This document shows positions 52,569-64,000 of a DNA stretch of 64,000 nt, one piece after another. The notes under the pieces are model-generated. The model saw only the letters and a list, made by a program, of their open reading frames with translations, was not told the origin of the DNA and ran no database searches. Position numbers and translations under genes: made by a program. The DNA comes from Arctopsyche grandis. Lineage: Eukaryota > Arthropoda > Insecta > Trichoptera > Hydropsychidae. Every line of letters begins with the position of its first letter. Positions within the stretch are counted from its first letter, which is position 1. The stretch lies in contig NC_135365.1 in assembly GCF_051622035.1 (NCBI RefSeq), positions 12,132,001-12,196,000 on the forward strand, read 5' to 3'.

Positions 52569-55500
52569 ATGGCGAAGGTGTCGGCGTCGGAGGCCCGTCC
52601 TCCGCGCCCTCTCGCACCCTCAACCGAGAACGTGGCCGAGGATGAGGGTTCCGGCGGCGGTTTCAAGATGAAGAAGGAGCTGGGGATGATGGACGGGGTG
52701 GCCATCATCGTAGGAGTCATCATCGGATCCGGGATCTTCGTCTCGCCCAAAGGAGTCCTGAGGTACTCCGGCTCTACGGGCCAAGCGATCATCGTCTGGA
52801 TCATGTCTGGTGTGCTGTCGATGATAGGAGCCTTGTGCTATGCTGAATTAGGTAACTTTCTACAATTATATAGTACTGTTAATATAAGCCATTTTTTTCA
52901 TTTGCGTTTAACGTATTCGTTGGATATACTCGACAATTTATATTTACATTTCTCGTTTATATTATAGGCGTGTAATCAAAATTTGACATTCAAATTTATT
53001 TCCGTAACTCTATCGACGTAAAATTTCATATAAAATCGCATTGTAAATCTACATCCTTTTAGTTTACAATCTTACAAACCATATCTACGTATACAATTAG
53101 TACTTATGTACTTCATACTATTGTTGCAATTTCTCTATTTATTTAGTTTTTATTTAGCAATTTGCTATTAAATAAATTAATAAATGTGTTGACTTTAATA
53201 AAATAGTTTGTAGCATTGAACAGTTTTTGTATGATGGTGTAAATCCAGTATAAACTGTTTTTAACGTACATACATACAAAACAGACTGCACCATGGAAGT
53301 GCACTTGTAGTATTGATTTAGTCGCAGGTATACGGAAATGTTTTCATTCAACAAATCCAAACCTTTTTTCAACAGAAAACTAACGAATAGAGAATACCTT
53401 TCCTTAAAAGCATATATAAATCAACAGAAAATATTATGCATTGTACTATATATGTATGCATTCTTAAGAGAGATTGCAATTGCTGGGTTACAATTACAAT
53501 AATAGAGCGCTAACCAAAGTGAACTTTGCTTCGTCCAATTTCTCCGTTATAATTTTCTCTGATAAAGCTTTTGTTGTTGTTGTCGGCATGTCAAACACCG
53601 GTCATGTATTCTTCATGTCATTTCGACCAGGATATGTTTGGTCTTTTTCCAATCTGTACCGTTTGTTTGGCCGGACGCGTTCGGGTCGTCGACTCTGGCG
53701 CGTCTACCCAATTAGGACGAAACTTCAACGGATTTCTTTCAAATTATACACACCTTATATTACAAAATTATACACCCTATACACACCTTCGGACATCGGC
53801 AACGTCTGATGACATCTATTTGATAACTTCTGGCATCAAGGCTGCACTTAATGGAAACATACGCTCGGGAACCGGCTGTGTAAACTTGGTAACGCACAAC
53901 TGCGTCTCTGTTTGAGGATGAAATACACGTGGTTGTATTATAATTTGAATACAATATGCTTCGAAATATAAAGCGACAATATGAAAACTTGAACATATAA
54001 AAATATTGTTCACGCTGTTGAATTATTAGTTGGGATGGGATCAATAATCGGACTCGTTCCTCGGGAGTCGGGACGTTTGCCAGAACTACGTACATACATA
54101 CATACATAATGCATAAAAAATTCGTTAAAACAAACAAATCTCAATGTGACAAATGTAATCTCATCGAAACTAAAATGCACACATTCAATTAGACAGACAT
54201 TCCTTTCAAATCAAAGTCTAAGTGTCGTGTTACTGAAAAACGACACGTTCCTTCGGAAGCGTACACGTGTTTTTGTTTTTTGTATACACAATTTTTTTCC
54301 AGGCCAATAATATACATACATACATATTGTGTAAGGCGAATTACACTTGTAAAGTGATCAAGGTTTATTTCAGAAACTACATATTTTTATCTAGCACTAA
54401 TAGCAGTGCGTTGGCGTTACAAGTTAACGATTCCACCTTGCTAAATTTAATCCTGTAACTCTTGGTCGTTGTTGCATCATACCTTTGCGCGAAAGTAAAC
54501 GTATCACCTTTCTAATGATTATCCACGTTTTCGACTGTTTTGAAAATACTAAATATATACTTTTAGGCTAACTGGTTCGCAATGCGATAACTGTGACTGA
54601 AATTGATAACGGAATAAGAAAAATTATCGTGCAATAGGAATACATATCAATAAAAACATGAACGGTGCAGTAACTTTTAGCACAGCTGGTGTACACTTTC
54701 AAATACCATGCCAACTAAATTGTTTGAATGTAATTATTATTGATTAAAAACAGAAACATACAGTATTACAATATTATTATACACAAAGCTTCATTTCATC
54801 CACCATCCACTTTGTTACAATCAGTTGTGATTTAAATTTTAATTAAACTTAATGCAATCGTAAATATATATGCATTTATTATGAACAAGTAAGGGTTTGC
54901 CTTTTATGGTTGAAGGACTTCTTAATTAAATGCTAAATTAATTAATTTTGAATCAATATACAATTTTTGTCAAATTAAATAGAATTTGTATCAAATTAAA
55001 CATCATCTACAGCCACTCACCATCCACTGCTGGATGAAGGCCTCTCCAACACGCTTCCATTCGTCTCTGTTTGTGGAACTCTCATCCATCTCACCCCATA
55101 CATTTACCTATAGGTAAATTCGTCTACCCATTTTCCTTGCGGTCTTCTTTTTACCCTTTTGCATTCTCTTGGGTACCATTCAAGCACTTATTTTGTCCAC
55201 CTTTCGTCCATTCTTCTAGTCACGTGGACCGCCCATTGCCATTTCAATCTCTTAACTCTATTCACTATATCCACCACCCTTGTCATACTTCTCACCCACG
55301 TGTTCCGCTTCCTGTCTTTCCTCGTTATGCCGAGCATACAGCGTTCCATACTTCTTTGAGTGCATTGGACTTTGTGTAGCATCTTGGCGTTCAATTTCCA
55401 AGTTTCACATCCATACGTTATCACTGGAAAAACGTCATATTTATTTATTTATCCATTATATATTAACCCCGACTATAGGTATCACTGCAGGCTGCCCAAA

Positions 55501-58500
55501 GCGATACCTATGATCAAACTTTTGTACACAAATACCACCATTACACATAATGGTGGTATTTAATTAATTATTATACACAAAACATTAGTTGAAAACACTG
55601 TGCGACAACCTCTGCCATTCAACTCTTCCACTATGAAAGCTGCTGTAGCAGCTCCATCATATATACATAGATGGTCCTCTTCCCAATTTATCGAGCAAAA
55701 CTAAAGAGTTGATTGCAGTGCGCATCGATATTGCTGCTTCTTCACTCAAATTAACCATTTTCATTCATGTTGAATTTTTTTACTTTTATGCAATTTCTCT
55801 TGATTGTTATTTGTGTATTTCTCATTTTTGGCATATCTGCTGCTTTCTTTACATTTCTCACTCGTGTAAAATTGTAAAAAAATGTATTTTCCATTCTTTA
55901 CAAAAATCTGCTTAATTACATAAAGCAAATGCATATTAAAATTATGCCAGAACGAAGCTGCGCCAAATCGTGGGTAACCCGCATTTTTCAGCACCGACTA
56001 TTGTTATGTATTGATGTTGCTGTTGAGACGGTGATGTGTTAACAATTGAAAATACATATTTATTTTTAAAGCCAAAATTCCGAAAGAGTTTGAACTTGAA
56101 GTTATTCTTGTCTTACATAAACTGTACCAATGAATTGGGTCAATGTCAACAAATCAAGTTCGTTGCTAAGGCTACGTTTCAAATATTTTAATATGTTAGC
56201 GGAAGCAGTTATACATATGTACATATTAATCAAAATGATATGCAAACTTAACCGAGAATTAGATTTGGAGATGTTTACCGACTTGGAACAGATTAAACCA
56301 ACGGAAGTTGATATCATCGCGGTTTATTGATAAACATTATTAAAGCTAACGAATTTAATGTGAATATGTCCTCTGTTTTGAAGCTAGAAATTGTATGAAT
56401 AGATGTATAAGTACTATACATATTAATTGAATGTCTAATGTCAATGAAATCTACATTTGTTCTAAAACGGTTCTGTACTAAATATAATCCTCTTAAGAAG
56501 CTTTTTTCCATTCAAGGTAGAGAGTTTTAAATAAAAAAAGATGTATTTTGTATACCATTCAATTTGATTTACAACAATTGCCTAAGCTTTCTATTATGTT
56601 TAGAATTATGTTTGTATATTAATTATATCTAAACAAGAATGAAAAAAAGGGACAGACATTCTTAGAACATTAAAATTTAAAAATTTCCTGTTGCTATGCT
56701 AAATATCGTACATTATATACATTTGTATACTTTTTTTATGCAAACCATACCACCTGCAGAACAAGCTTGGCAAATATTTGTTTATAGTGACATATTAGCA
56801 TTCATTATTTAGAAATAATATAATGTTTTAGGTAAAACAATAGACTTGGTTCATAAGGAATTTGTCAAATCAGCGTCTATCCAAAAATACATCTCCACTA
56901 CCAAAATACATGTCTAAAAAGTGCCAATAATAATACTACTAATAATATAAATCGAATGTAATGATATTCAATTTCTATTATGTATAAGCATCACACGTTG
57001 CGAGTCATATTTTGAAAAGATTTGGCTTAAAAGGTAGCCAGTCAGACAAAGTCAATACAAATGAAATTCAATATGCAGGACCGTGCTGATACGCGAAGCC
57101 AACAGACTATCAGTATAAAAGGACTGCTCTTTTTTAAAATTGAATGTCGTCATTATAAATATCATACTAAAAATACTAAAGAATAGTTTTGAAATGTGTT
57201 ATTTTAGTGGTATTTTCTGAGAAAATCGTGTTTGAATACAATAATTAGAACACAAATGATTTGATGGGTCGGTAATACCCACGAGAGCCATTTAGTGTGG
57301 CCGGTCCTTCACATAGATTATTTGATAGTGGCGAGAAAAATACTCAGTAGTAGGTGATTGACAACAGGAAGACCACTGACAAGTAATATATGAGCTCATC
57401 ACTGACTGAGGATACCAAGCTCATAGAGCTACATTTGAATTCTTCATAATTTCAGTACTTTCATCGATGTGTGAACATATTTACTATAGTATATAGTATA
57501 TGCTGTATAATATGTATACACTGAATAGTTTATAAAATAAAATAACAATCGAATGAAAAAGAAAGTTAGACAAAACTTGTTTTCGCGTTGACATCATAAA
57601 ACTAAGTAGAGCATCGACAACGATCCAATTTGGGATTAATAACAGTATCGTATAATCATAGCTTTGATTTGTGATTGCATTGTATTATGTAATAATATTT
57701 AGTTCGATATATTGAACTGTTAAATAAAATGATATAATATGTAAATTTTATAATTAAATGCTAAAAACAAAACAGGTTTTTGGCATTTTCATCATGTAAG
57801 CTCAAGATCTTTACCGTTGTAAAATTCCAGTAATCTTTTATGAATTCTACATTGTGATTTAAAGGTAATTATATACAAACTAATGCTGTATATAATATAC
57901 ACTAATACAGTTTCATTATTTGCTATAATAATGTTCACAGAATATGAAATTATCGTTGTAGTATTGCGACTTTATTGGTGATCAACTTTCTAAACATGTT
58001 TTCATCGTCAAATTTTAATGCACATACATATAAAATCTATAAGCAAATATAAATATATTCTTATGTAATGTTATATTTTAATTGATTTGCTTCAGATATT
58101 GTCTTCATTTTTATAACATCAAAGAAAGAAAAATTACATATTGATTTTTTTCACCGTAGATTAGATAAAATTTCAATACAATCTAAAAACTATAATTTAA
58201 AAATTAGGAAATACCTATTAAAATACAGGCTTTTCACTCCAAATTGAGCCTTTTTATTTCAAATTAAACCTTTTTCATTTCAAATTGACTCCTTTTCAAT
58301 GTCAATTTGAAAAGGGGTCAATTTGAAATTAATAAGGTTCAATTTGAAATGAAAAACGGTTAATTTGGAATAAAAAACCTTTATTAAACTTATTTATCAA
58401 GACATTATCAAAAATTATATTGTTTTTATTCCTTTAGTCAAATGTCTTATTTACTCGAGATTTTTTTATTTTGGTTCAATGAGTGCAAAATGTTTTCAGT

Positions 58501-61178
58501 CGATATTACATACTTACTTCCAAGGCAAACATTTTGTGATAACCATTTTGACCCTTTCAGAGCTTTAACAATAATACTGGCTAAAATCATTTTGTAGTTT
58601 ATCAACGTTTAAAAGCGGTACAATAAAACAAACCATAAAATGCGCATTTCTGATAATGAAATCTCAATGAAAATTAGGTTACACTTGCATAGTCGTGCCC
58701 ACAGTAAAATAATGCAACACAATAATCTTTATTTTATGATAGACATGTGGTAATTTGCACTACATAGATGAATATAACGATATTTACTATTTTTATTTGA
58801 TCATATTGCAACAAATTTTTATTATATCATGATTTTTTCAGGAACTATGATCCCGAAGTCTGGTGGTGATTATGCTTATATAGGTGCGGCCTTTGGTCCC
58901 TTGCCTGCCTTTTTGTACTTGTGGGTGGCATTGTTCATATTGGTGCCCACAGGAAATGCAATAACTGCCCTGACATTTGCGCAGTACATTTTGCAGCCAG
59001 CTTGGCCAGCTTGTGATCCGCCTTACGTTGCCGTTCGTCTTCTCGCCGCTCTCATCACTTGTTAGTACTTATTATAAAATGATTCATGTGATGCGTGTGC
59101 ATTTATAAAAATCTATATAAATATAATATTGCAGGTCTTTTGACAGTAATTAATTGTTACAACGTGAAATGGGTGACCCGAGTTCAAGATATATTTACCG
59201 CAACAAAGATTTTCGCACTTCTCATAATTGTGTTTGCCGGTGTTTACTATTTGTGTTCCGGACATTTAGATGGCTTACGATCACCTATGGAAGATACTCA
59301 AACATCGCCTGGATATATTGCTTTAGCATTTTATTCTGGGCTGTTTTCATACTCTGGTTGGAACTACCTCAATTTTGTAACTGAAGAATTGAAGGACCCT
59401 TACAAGTAAATTTTACATTTATACACTATTATTTTGATGAAACAATAAGACGACTAGTTTTTTGAAAATTAACACTCCAATTGAAACCTAAATAAAACTA
59501 AAATACATTATTCCACAAAATATTATTTTGGAGATAATATCACCCAGCACATTGTCCGCAGCATAATCTCTGAAATTTGTTGTGAGTATATCTGCTTAGA
59601 TACTGAGATGAAATTTTGTGCGGTGTGTATCCCTTCAGTTGTGCTCCATACTGTTATTTATTTATTTTTTACATATATACCAGGAAGGCCTTACAGGTAA
59701 ACCCCAATGCGCCTTCCTGGCCAATTACAAATTACAAATTACAATTACAATGCAGCATTTTTATTACAAGTCGTTGAATTACGAGACACTGAAAAACTCG
59801 CAAATCAATGAGACATCTATAAATTTGTACACGAACTTATTTATTGCACATTAATTAATTACAAATTATAGGTGACATATTGTACCTATAAAAGGGATTT
59901 TAGCCAATTTTTTCCGGGAACCGTTTCAACAATGAAATCAGAGAAAATTGGCAAACTCTGATAGGAAACGACAACCTGAAGTCACAAATCCAGGTCTAAC
60001 CAACAGCGTACCTTGAAAAATTCATTTTCATTCGAGGCCCGGCCCCGGGATCGAACCGGCGCTTCTCGACGCTAAGCAGAAGCTTAACGACCGAGCTATG
60101 CTGCTGGCTAACAAAACTATTCAGAAATTTCAAAAAAATCCAAAGACTATGCTGAGGAAACTGATGGATCATATCCGACAACGTGTTGGGGTTTGCTTGA
60201 TATCCAGTAGATTTCATCTGAATGACAATTTCTTACAAAAATGACTTTTCAATTGAAGTTTACATTTTAAAGATACTAATCGTATAATTTTATCAGTCTC
60301 AAATTGTATTTCATTACATTTCGATTTGTAAGTTGTAGAACTCATTACTAATTTCGATTATATTTTACAGGAATTTACCGAAAGCGATTATGGTTTCTAT
60401 GCCACTTGTTACAATCATTTATGTCATCACCAATATTTCCTATTTCTCAGTACTGTCGAGGGATGAAATATTATCCTCAAATGCAGTAGCTGTAACATTC
60501 GGAGATAAAATGTTGGGTGTATTTTCTTGGACAATGCCATTTTTCGTCGCATGTTCTACATTTGGCTCGTTGAATGGAGCCATATTTGCTTCGTCCAGAC
60601 TTTTCTTTGTCGGAGCTAGGAATGGTCATTTACCACAAGCAATTTCTTTGATTGACATCAAAAGATTTACTCCGGTACCATCACTACTTTTTATGGTAAT
60701 TATATAAAATTTTTATTATATATACATAATAATTATAAATTTATTGTGACAGCGAATTTTATTTCTGTTTTCTTAAAATTTTTAGTGCATAATAACATTG
60801 AGTCTGCTGGTCATACAGGACGTTTACGTTTTAATCAACTATGTGAGTTTTGTGGAAGCGTTGTTTACGCTCATGTCTGTGACAGGATTGTTGTGGATGA
60901 GAAGGACAAAACCAAATTTACATAGACCGATTAAAGTCAACATCTGCTTGCCAATTATATTTTTCATAATATGCACATTTTTGGTAACATTCCCATTTTA
61001 TGTGTCGCCTTTTGAAGTTGGCGTCGGACTTGCATTCATCACCCTGGGTATTCCCGTGTATTTAGTCACAATTTATTGGACTAATAAGCCCCACTGGTTG
61101 ATAAACGCATCAAATTCGTTTAATTTAGGTTGTGCTAAATTATTTATGTGTGTACCAGAGGACAGCAAAGCATTTTGA
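52569..61178 (+). CDS. SLC7 L-type amino acid transporter light subunit (paralogue B, JhI-21/minidiscs-like)
   Basis: Exons are 52569-52851, 58842-59060, 59135-59405, 60371-60695 and 60786-61178; GT-AG throughout, 496 aa. The family mediates obligatory exchange of large neutral amino acids at the plasma membrane with an SLC3 heavy chain. Seen: a short acidic/Pro-rich N-terminus, TM1 signature [20 protein letters not shown] (GSG 53-55), the heavy-chain cysteine Cys152 (WPACDPP), [56 protein letters not shown] and TPVPSLLF. It reads closer to the fly JhI-21/minidiscs group than paralogue A does, from pattern memory only. ATG 52569 is the first in-frame methionine. Intron 1 is 6 kb. AATAAA lies at ~61478. 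Three introns match paralogue A in site and phase. Confidence 0.92.
52852..54990. other. SLC7-B intron 1, first part
   Basis: AT-rich intron. A GC-richer patch at 53570-53935 has two long overlapping open frames (one ends ...[15 protein letters not shown]) but no domain I recognise. It may be a decayed transposon or pseudogene. Confidence 0.3.
55000..55424 (-). pseudogene. Non-LTR retrotransposon (RTE-like) C-terminal remnant
   Basis: The minus strand reads [20 protein letters not shown] followed by [25 protein letters not shown] and [13 protein letters not shown]. This is the typical post-reverse-transcriptase region of arthropod RTE-type elements. It is interrupted by a stop right after DERWTK and by frame breaks beyond, though the typical downstream peptide can still be followed to about 55000. 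The 5' end is truncated, so it is inactive. It lies antisense in SLC7-B intron 1. Confidence 0.75.
55430..58220. other. SLC7-B intron 1, remaining part
   Basis: AT-rich, with a short perfect palindrome near 55545 (ACCACCATTACACATAATGG region). No genes, tRNAs or clear transposon ends recognised. Confidence 0.35.
58225..58385. repeat. Palindromic array of ~21-bp units
   Basis: Roughly four units of the type CATTTCAAATTGACTCCTTT are followed by about four inverted units (GGGGTCAATTTGAAATTAAT, GGTTCAATTTGAAATG). The RNA or DNA could fold into a long imperfect hairpin about 460 bp upstream of exon 2. Confidence 0.85.
59650..60109 (-). mobile_element. tRNA-derived SINE, near full length, in SLC7-B intron 3
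   Basis: On the minus strand: a tRNA-like head AGCCAGCAGCATAGCTCGGT, B box GGTTCGATCCCGGG, core GTTGTCGTTTCCTATCAGAG and AACGGTTCC, then tail GGCCAGGAAGGCGCATTGGG and a T/A-rich end. It closely matches 62146-62609. Confidence 0.85.
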
Positions 61179-61199
61179 TAGTGAAAGTGATCGTTTTTT

Positions 61200-62028
61200 A
61201 AAAAACAGTTTGATTCATATTTGTATATGAACATGTCCATTATTACTGAAGTGGTTTAGTGTTCCTTTTTGGAGGATATGGTTATTAAATTTGTATTTTT
61301 TTATATATTTATTTCTAATTTCATAAGTTATGATAGATATTTTCAAGTAATCTTCTGTATTACGGCATTTCAACCGAGTTTTTGTAAATATAAATTTGTA
61401 TATTTAAAATTTTAAGCATAATAATGATAAATTTCTTTTGTAATTTTATTTTTATCCAAACATTAATTATTTTTTAAATAAAAATTTGTCTTCAATCTGT
61501 ACTTGGCGTATTTGAGTAAATATTTCATTATATAATTTGCAAAAAATTAAATTTATTGTTATAAATGATATAAATATAATTTTACATTATGTGCCTAATC
61601 TTCTGTCTTACAGGTTCCTATTGATATTATATAAATAATAAAGGTAAATAAAAGACAGGATGAATTACATACGTAGTTATTTGTCCAAAGAGTAAATATA
61701 ATAGTTATAATTACGACATTTTAAGCAATTTCAAGAAAAATATCAATTATTAATTATAATAATTAATTGAATACTTATTGTACTGTTATTGATGATGAAT
61801 AAATGAAAAGCATTTAGTTTACAATTATCAACTTTGGCGGTAGAATAAGTTGATGAATCTCCGAGATTTTTTTAAGCTGTGTCGTAAATTAACTAACGAA
61901 CTCTAGGCTAAGTGAAAGTGTTCTCTATTTATATAATTTGCAATAAATACCTGAATAAATAAAACAATCTTTTTATTCTATTTAAAATTTTAGACTTCAA
62001 AATGTTTAGTAGAACATTTCATTGCTAT
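61200..62028. other. SLC7-B 3' UTR and downstream flank
   Basis: AT-rich, with AATAAA at about 61478 as the likely poly(A) signal. Nothing else recognised. Confidence 0.45.
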
Positions 62029-62837
62029 TGTTGCGTAGGAGTGGGTTGAGGATCTAAATGAAAGGCCAAAGTCGCTTCACAGCATTTATTGACTGATTTA
62101 GGACGTCCACGCGCAGCCAGCGCTCGTTCCAGAATGATCTGATATTTTATTTTATTTTTATTTTTACATATATACCAGGAAGGCCTTACAGGTAAACCCC
62201 AATGCGCCTTCCTGGCCTATTTTAAATTACAATTCAGCATTTTTATATAAATCACTGAATTACGAGACACTGTAAAACTCGCAAATCAATGAGACATCTA
62301 TCAATTTGTACACAAACTTATTTATTGTACATTAATTAATAACAAATTATAAACCTCCTATACTATAATGACATATCGTATAGGAGGGATTTTTAGCCAA
62401 TTATTTTCCGGGAACCGTTTCAACAATGAAATCAGAGAAAATTGACAAACTCTGATAGGAAACGATCAACCTGAAGTCACAAATCCAGGTCTAACCAACA
62501 GCATACTCTAAAAAATTCATTTTAATTCGAAGCCCGGGTCCAGGGGATCGAACCCGGTGCCTCTCGACGCTAAGCAGAAGCTTAACGACCGAGCTATGCT
62601 GCTGGCTGGCCTAAGACCTTCTTATAAAGGGGAAGTCGCTCACTACAGCTTCCCCGATCCGTTTATGTCTCCATTGTCTAGGTACCTATAGTTTTAAGTG
62701 AGTCTCACATTCTCAGGGTTCTAGGAATTTTACCGACCACTTCCCAAAGTCCTGCTAGGCCAATTCGGGGGTCTCCATTGTTAGCCCCCGAATGCACTTC
62801 ATGCCGCGGTCAATCCCCATAATGTTCCCACGTTACA
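62029..62837 (-). mobile_element. Solo LTR carrying a full SINE, CTAT duplication
   Basis: On the minus strand it starts TGTAACGTGGGAACATTA and ends CCCACTCCTACGCAACA. CTAT flanks both sides (62025-62028, 62838-62841). Same family as 46399-46940. The SINE at 62146-62609 sits at the same internal position where the other copy has only a SINE head fragment. Confidence 0.88.
62146..62609 (-). mobile_element. tRNA-derived SINE nested in the solo LTR
   Basis: Minus-strand head CAGCAGCATAGCTCGGTCGT, B box GGGTTCGATCCCC, core GTTGATCGTTTCCTATCAGA, tail GGCCAGGAAGGCGCATTGGG. It is nearly identical to 59650-60109. Confidence 0.88.
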
Positions 62838-62841
62838 CTAT

Positions 62842-63788
62842 TATATGTTTTATCCATTTTTAATAGTATTATATATTTGAAATAAAATTTAAATATCAAA
62901 TAATAAAAACATATTTATTACGAAAATTCCATCTATCTAATAACGATTGTCTTGTGCGCGATCGCAATGTGTGAAATAATCCGTTTACCGTCTATAATAT
63001 GTCCGTCTATGTATGTATATTATTTTGTCTAAAATGGAACAACGATGTCAAAGGTGAAATTTTTAATAAAAAAAGCAAACAAAACACTATATGTATTATA
63101 TTTGCGTATATAATCATTTGTTGTCATAATATACATATGATTATTTTAACGAAATCGTAAAACAAAGAATAGACAATCAACAACTTTATATTAGTAATTT
63201 GTCTTCTTTCTACAGAAGGTTGTATGAATGGTGTTCATGGACCAAAATAATATTGTAATCAGATTTATTGAGTTTTATCCCAACTTCATAGTTGCTTTAT
63301 TCAATAACCTATGTATGTGCAGACTGGCTGATTTTAAGGAGCGGCCAAAATGAACAAGAAAAATTGTACAAACGTTTATATATACATATATTGAAATTTT
63401 TTTAGGTCGCTTATCTATTGTTATATACACAGTCACTCGTAGTCGACTTGAAAAAACATATGAATTATTTAAATACCTTGTAATACATACATATATTGTT
63501 TGTATATGTTTTACTCTCAGATAAGAACTATGTAATTAGTAAGTTTACATTAGCCTTTCTAGTTTTCCTTATTCGACAAATTAATATAAACAGTTAATTA
63601 TTTCTTTCAATTTAAGTAAAATGTAAAAGTTTGATGTGCCGAAAGAAAATATTTAATGACAAGTTCATCAATTTTTTTAATTTTTATTTTTTTCACCACT
63701 TAATTTGTTTTTCAATTTTATAAACGAATTATGTGTATAAAAACTTGAATTCAAATCTGTAGATGACGAATATTTTCATTAAAAAAAC
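62842..63788. other. Intergenic, nothing recognised
   Basis: AT-rich DNA, with a short relic of the GGTTCGGTGAT MITE interior at ~62945-62990. No gene seen. Confidence 0.4.
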
Positions 63789-64000
63789 TTATAATCCGAT
63801 TATAATTTCTTACATTCAATGTACATATGCTAGACTTGTTTAATCAATCGTTCATTATACACGTGACAAATAAATTTGGCACGTTATTATAATAGATTTA
63901 TATCATTTAGCTAGTTCGCGGCTTGTACTTGTATGTAGGTATTATAAGTTGTATATGATAATAATCTTCTAACAATTAATAATATTAAATAATTTGGATT
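63789..64000. mobile_element. Interior of the 26896-27424 foldback, cut by window end
   Basis: CCGATTATAATTTCTTACAT, GACTTGTTTAATCAATCGTT and TTAGCTAGTTCGCGGCTTGT follow in the same order and spacing as at 27000-27210. The left 33-bp-unit arm is absent, so the copy is 5'-truncated. Its right arm, if present, lies beyond the window. Confidence 0.85.

Noticed and set aside
55188-55424. 78-codon minus-strand ORF as a host gene
   Set aside because: It is recognisable as the C-terminal part of an RTE-like retrotransposon protein, with stops and frame breaks after it.
60040-60109. tRNA gene suggested by A-box/B-box-like motifs
   Set aside because: The motifs are the head of a multicopy SINE (also at 62146-62609); the tRNA 3' half and acceptor stem are not maintained.

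Overview
The window is eukaryotic nuclear DNA: A+T-rich, with multi-exon genes and GT-AG introns, and very rich in small transposable elements. The recognisable orthologues (Mohawk homeobox, AAMP, mitochondrial uL10m, two L-type SLC7 transporters, a tandem pair of BTB/C2H2 zinc-finger genes), the tRNA-derived SINEs and the many ACATATGTATG-type simple repeats suggest an insect, probably holometabolous. I cannot name the order or species from sequence alone.

Layout: 1-2.4 kb is repeats, including a decayed Harbinger-type element. 2.5-7.4 kb holds two intronless tandem zinc-finger genes (+), separated by AT-rich DNA and a foldback element split by a solo LTR. 9.6-24.0 kb is a seven-exon SLC7 amino acid transporter (-) with TE-filled introns. 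24-31.7 kb is intergenic and holds two large foldback elements. 31.8-33.9 kb is a Mohawk (mkx) homeobox gene (+). 34.5-35.8 kb holds a possible 47-codon small ORF and mRpL10 (-). 37.6-40.1 kb is AAMP (+). 40.3-52 kb is a dense nest of hAT, piggyBac-like, Harbinger-like, SINE, LTR and foldback sequences. 52.6-61.2 kb is a second, five-exon SLC7 transporter (+). The rest is a solo LTR carrying a SINE and a partial foldback copy at the window edge.

Exon chains were assembled by eye from splice consensus, reading-frame continuity and family knowledge. All four multi-exon orthologue groups close in frame with correct phases (SLC7-A 479 aa, SLC7-B 496 aa, Mkx 328 aa, mRpL10 261 aa, AAMP 400 aa). 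The two SLC7 genes share three intron positions and phases, so they are paralogues, now in opposite orientation about 28 kb apart. The remaining genes are unrelated housekeeping or developmental genes. I see no operon-like system, CRISPR array or intact autonomous transposon. The most informative non-genic signals are insertion histories that can be read directly: an empty/filled site pair for a solo LTR, several MITEs with exact target-site duplications, and two LTR copies sharing one SINE insertion.
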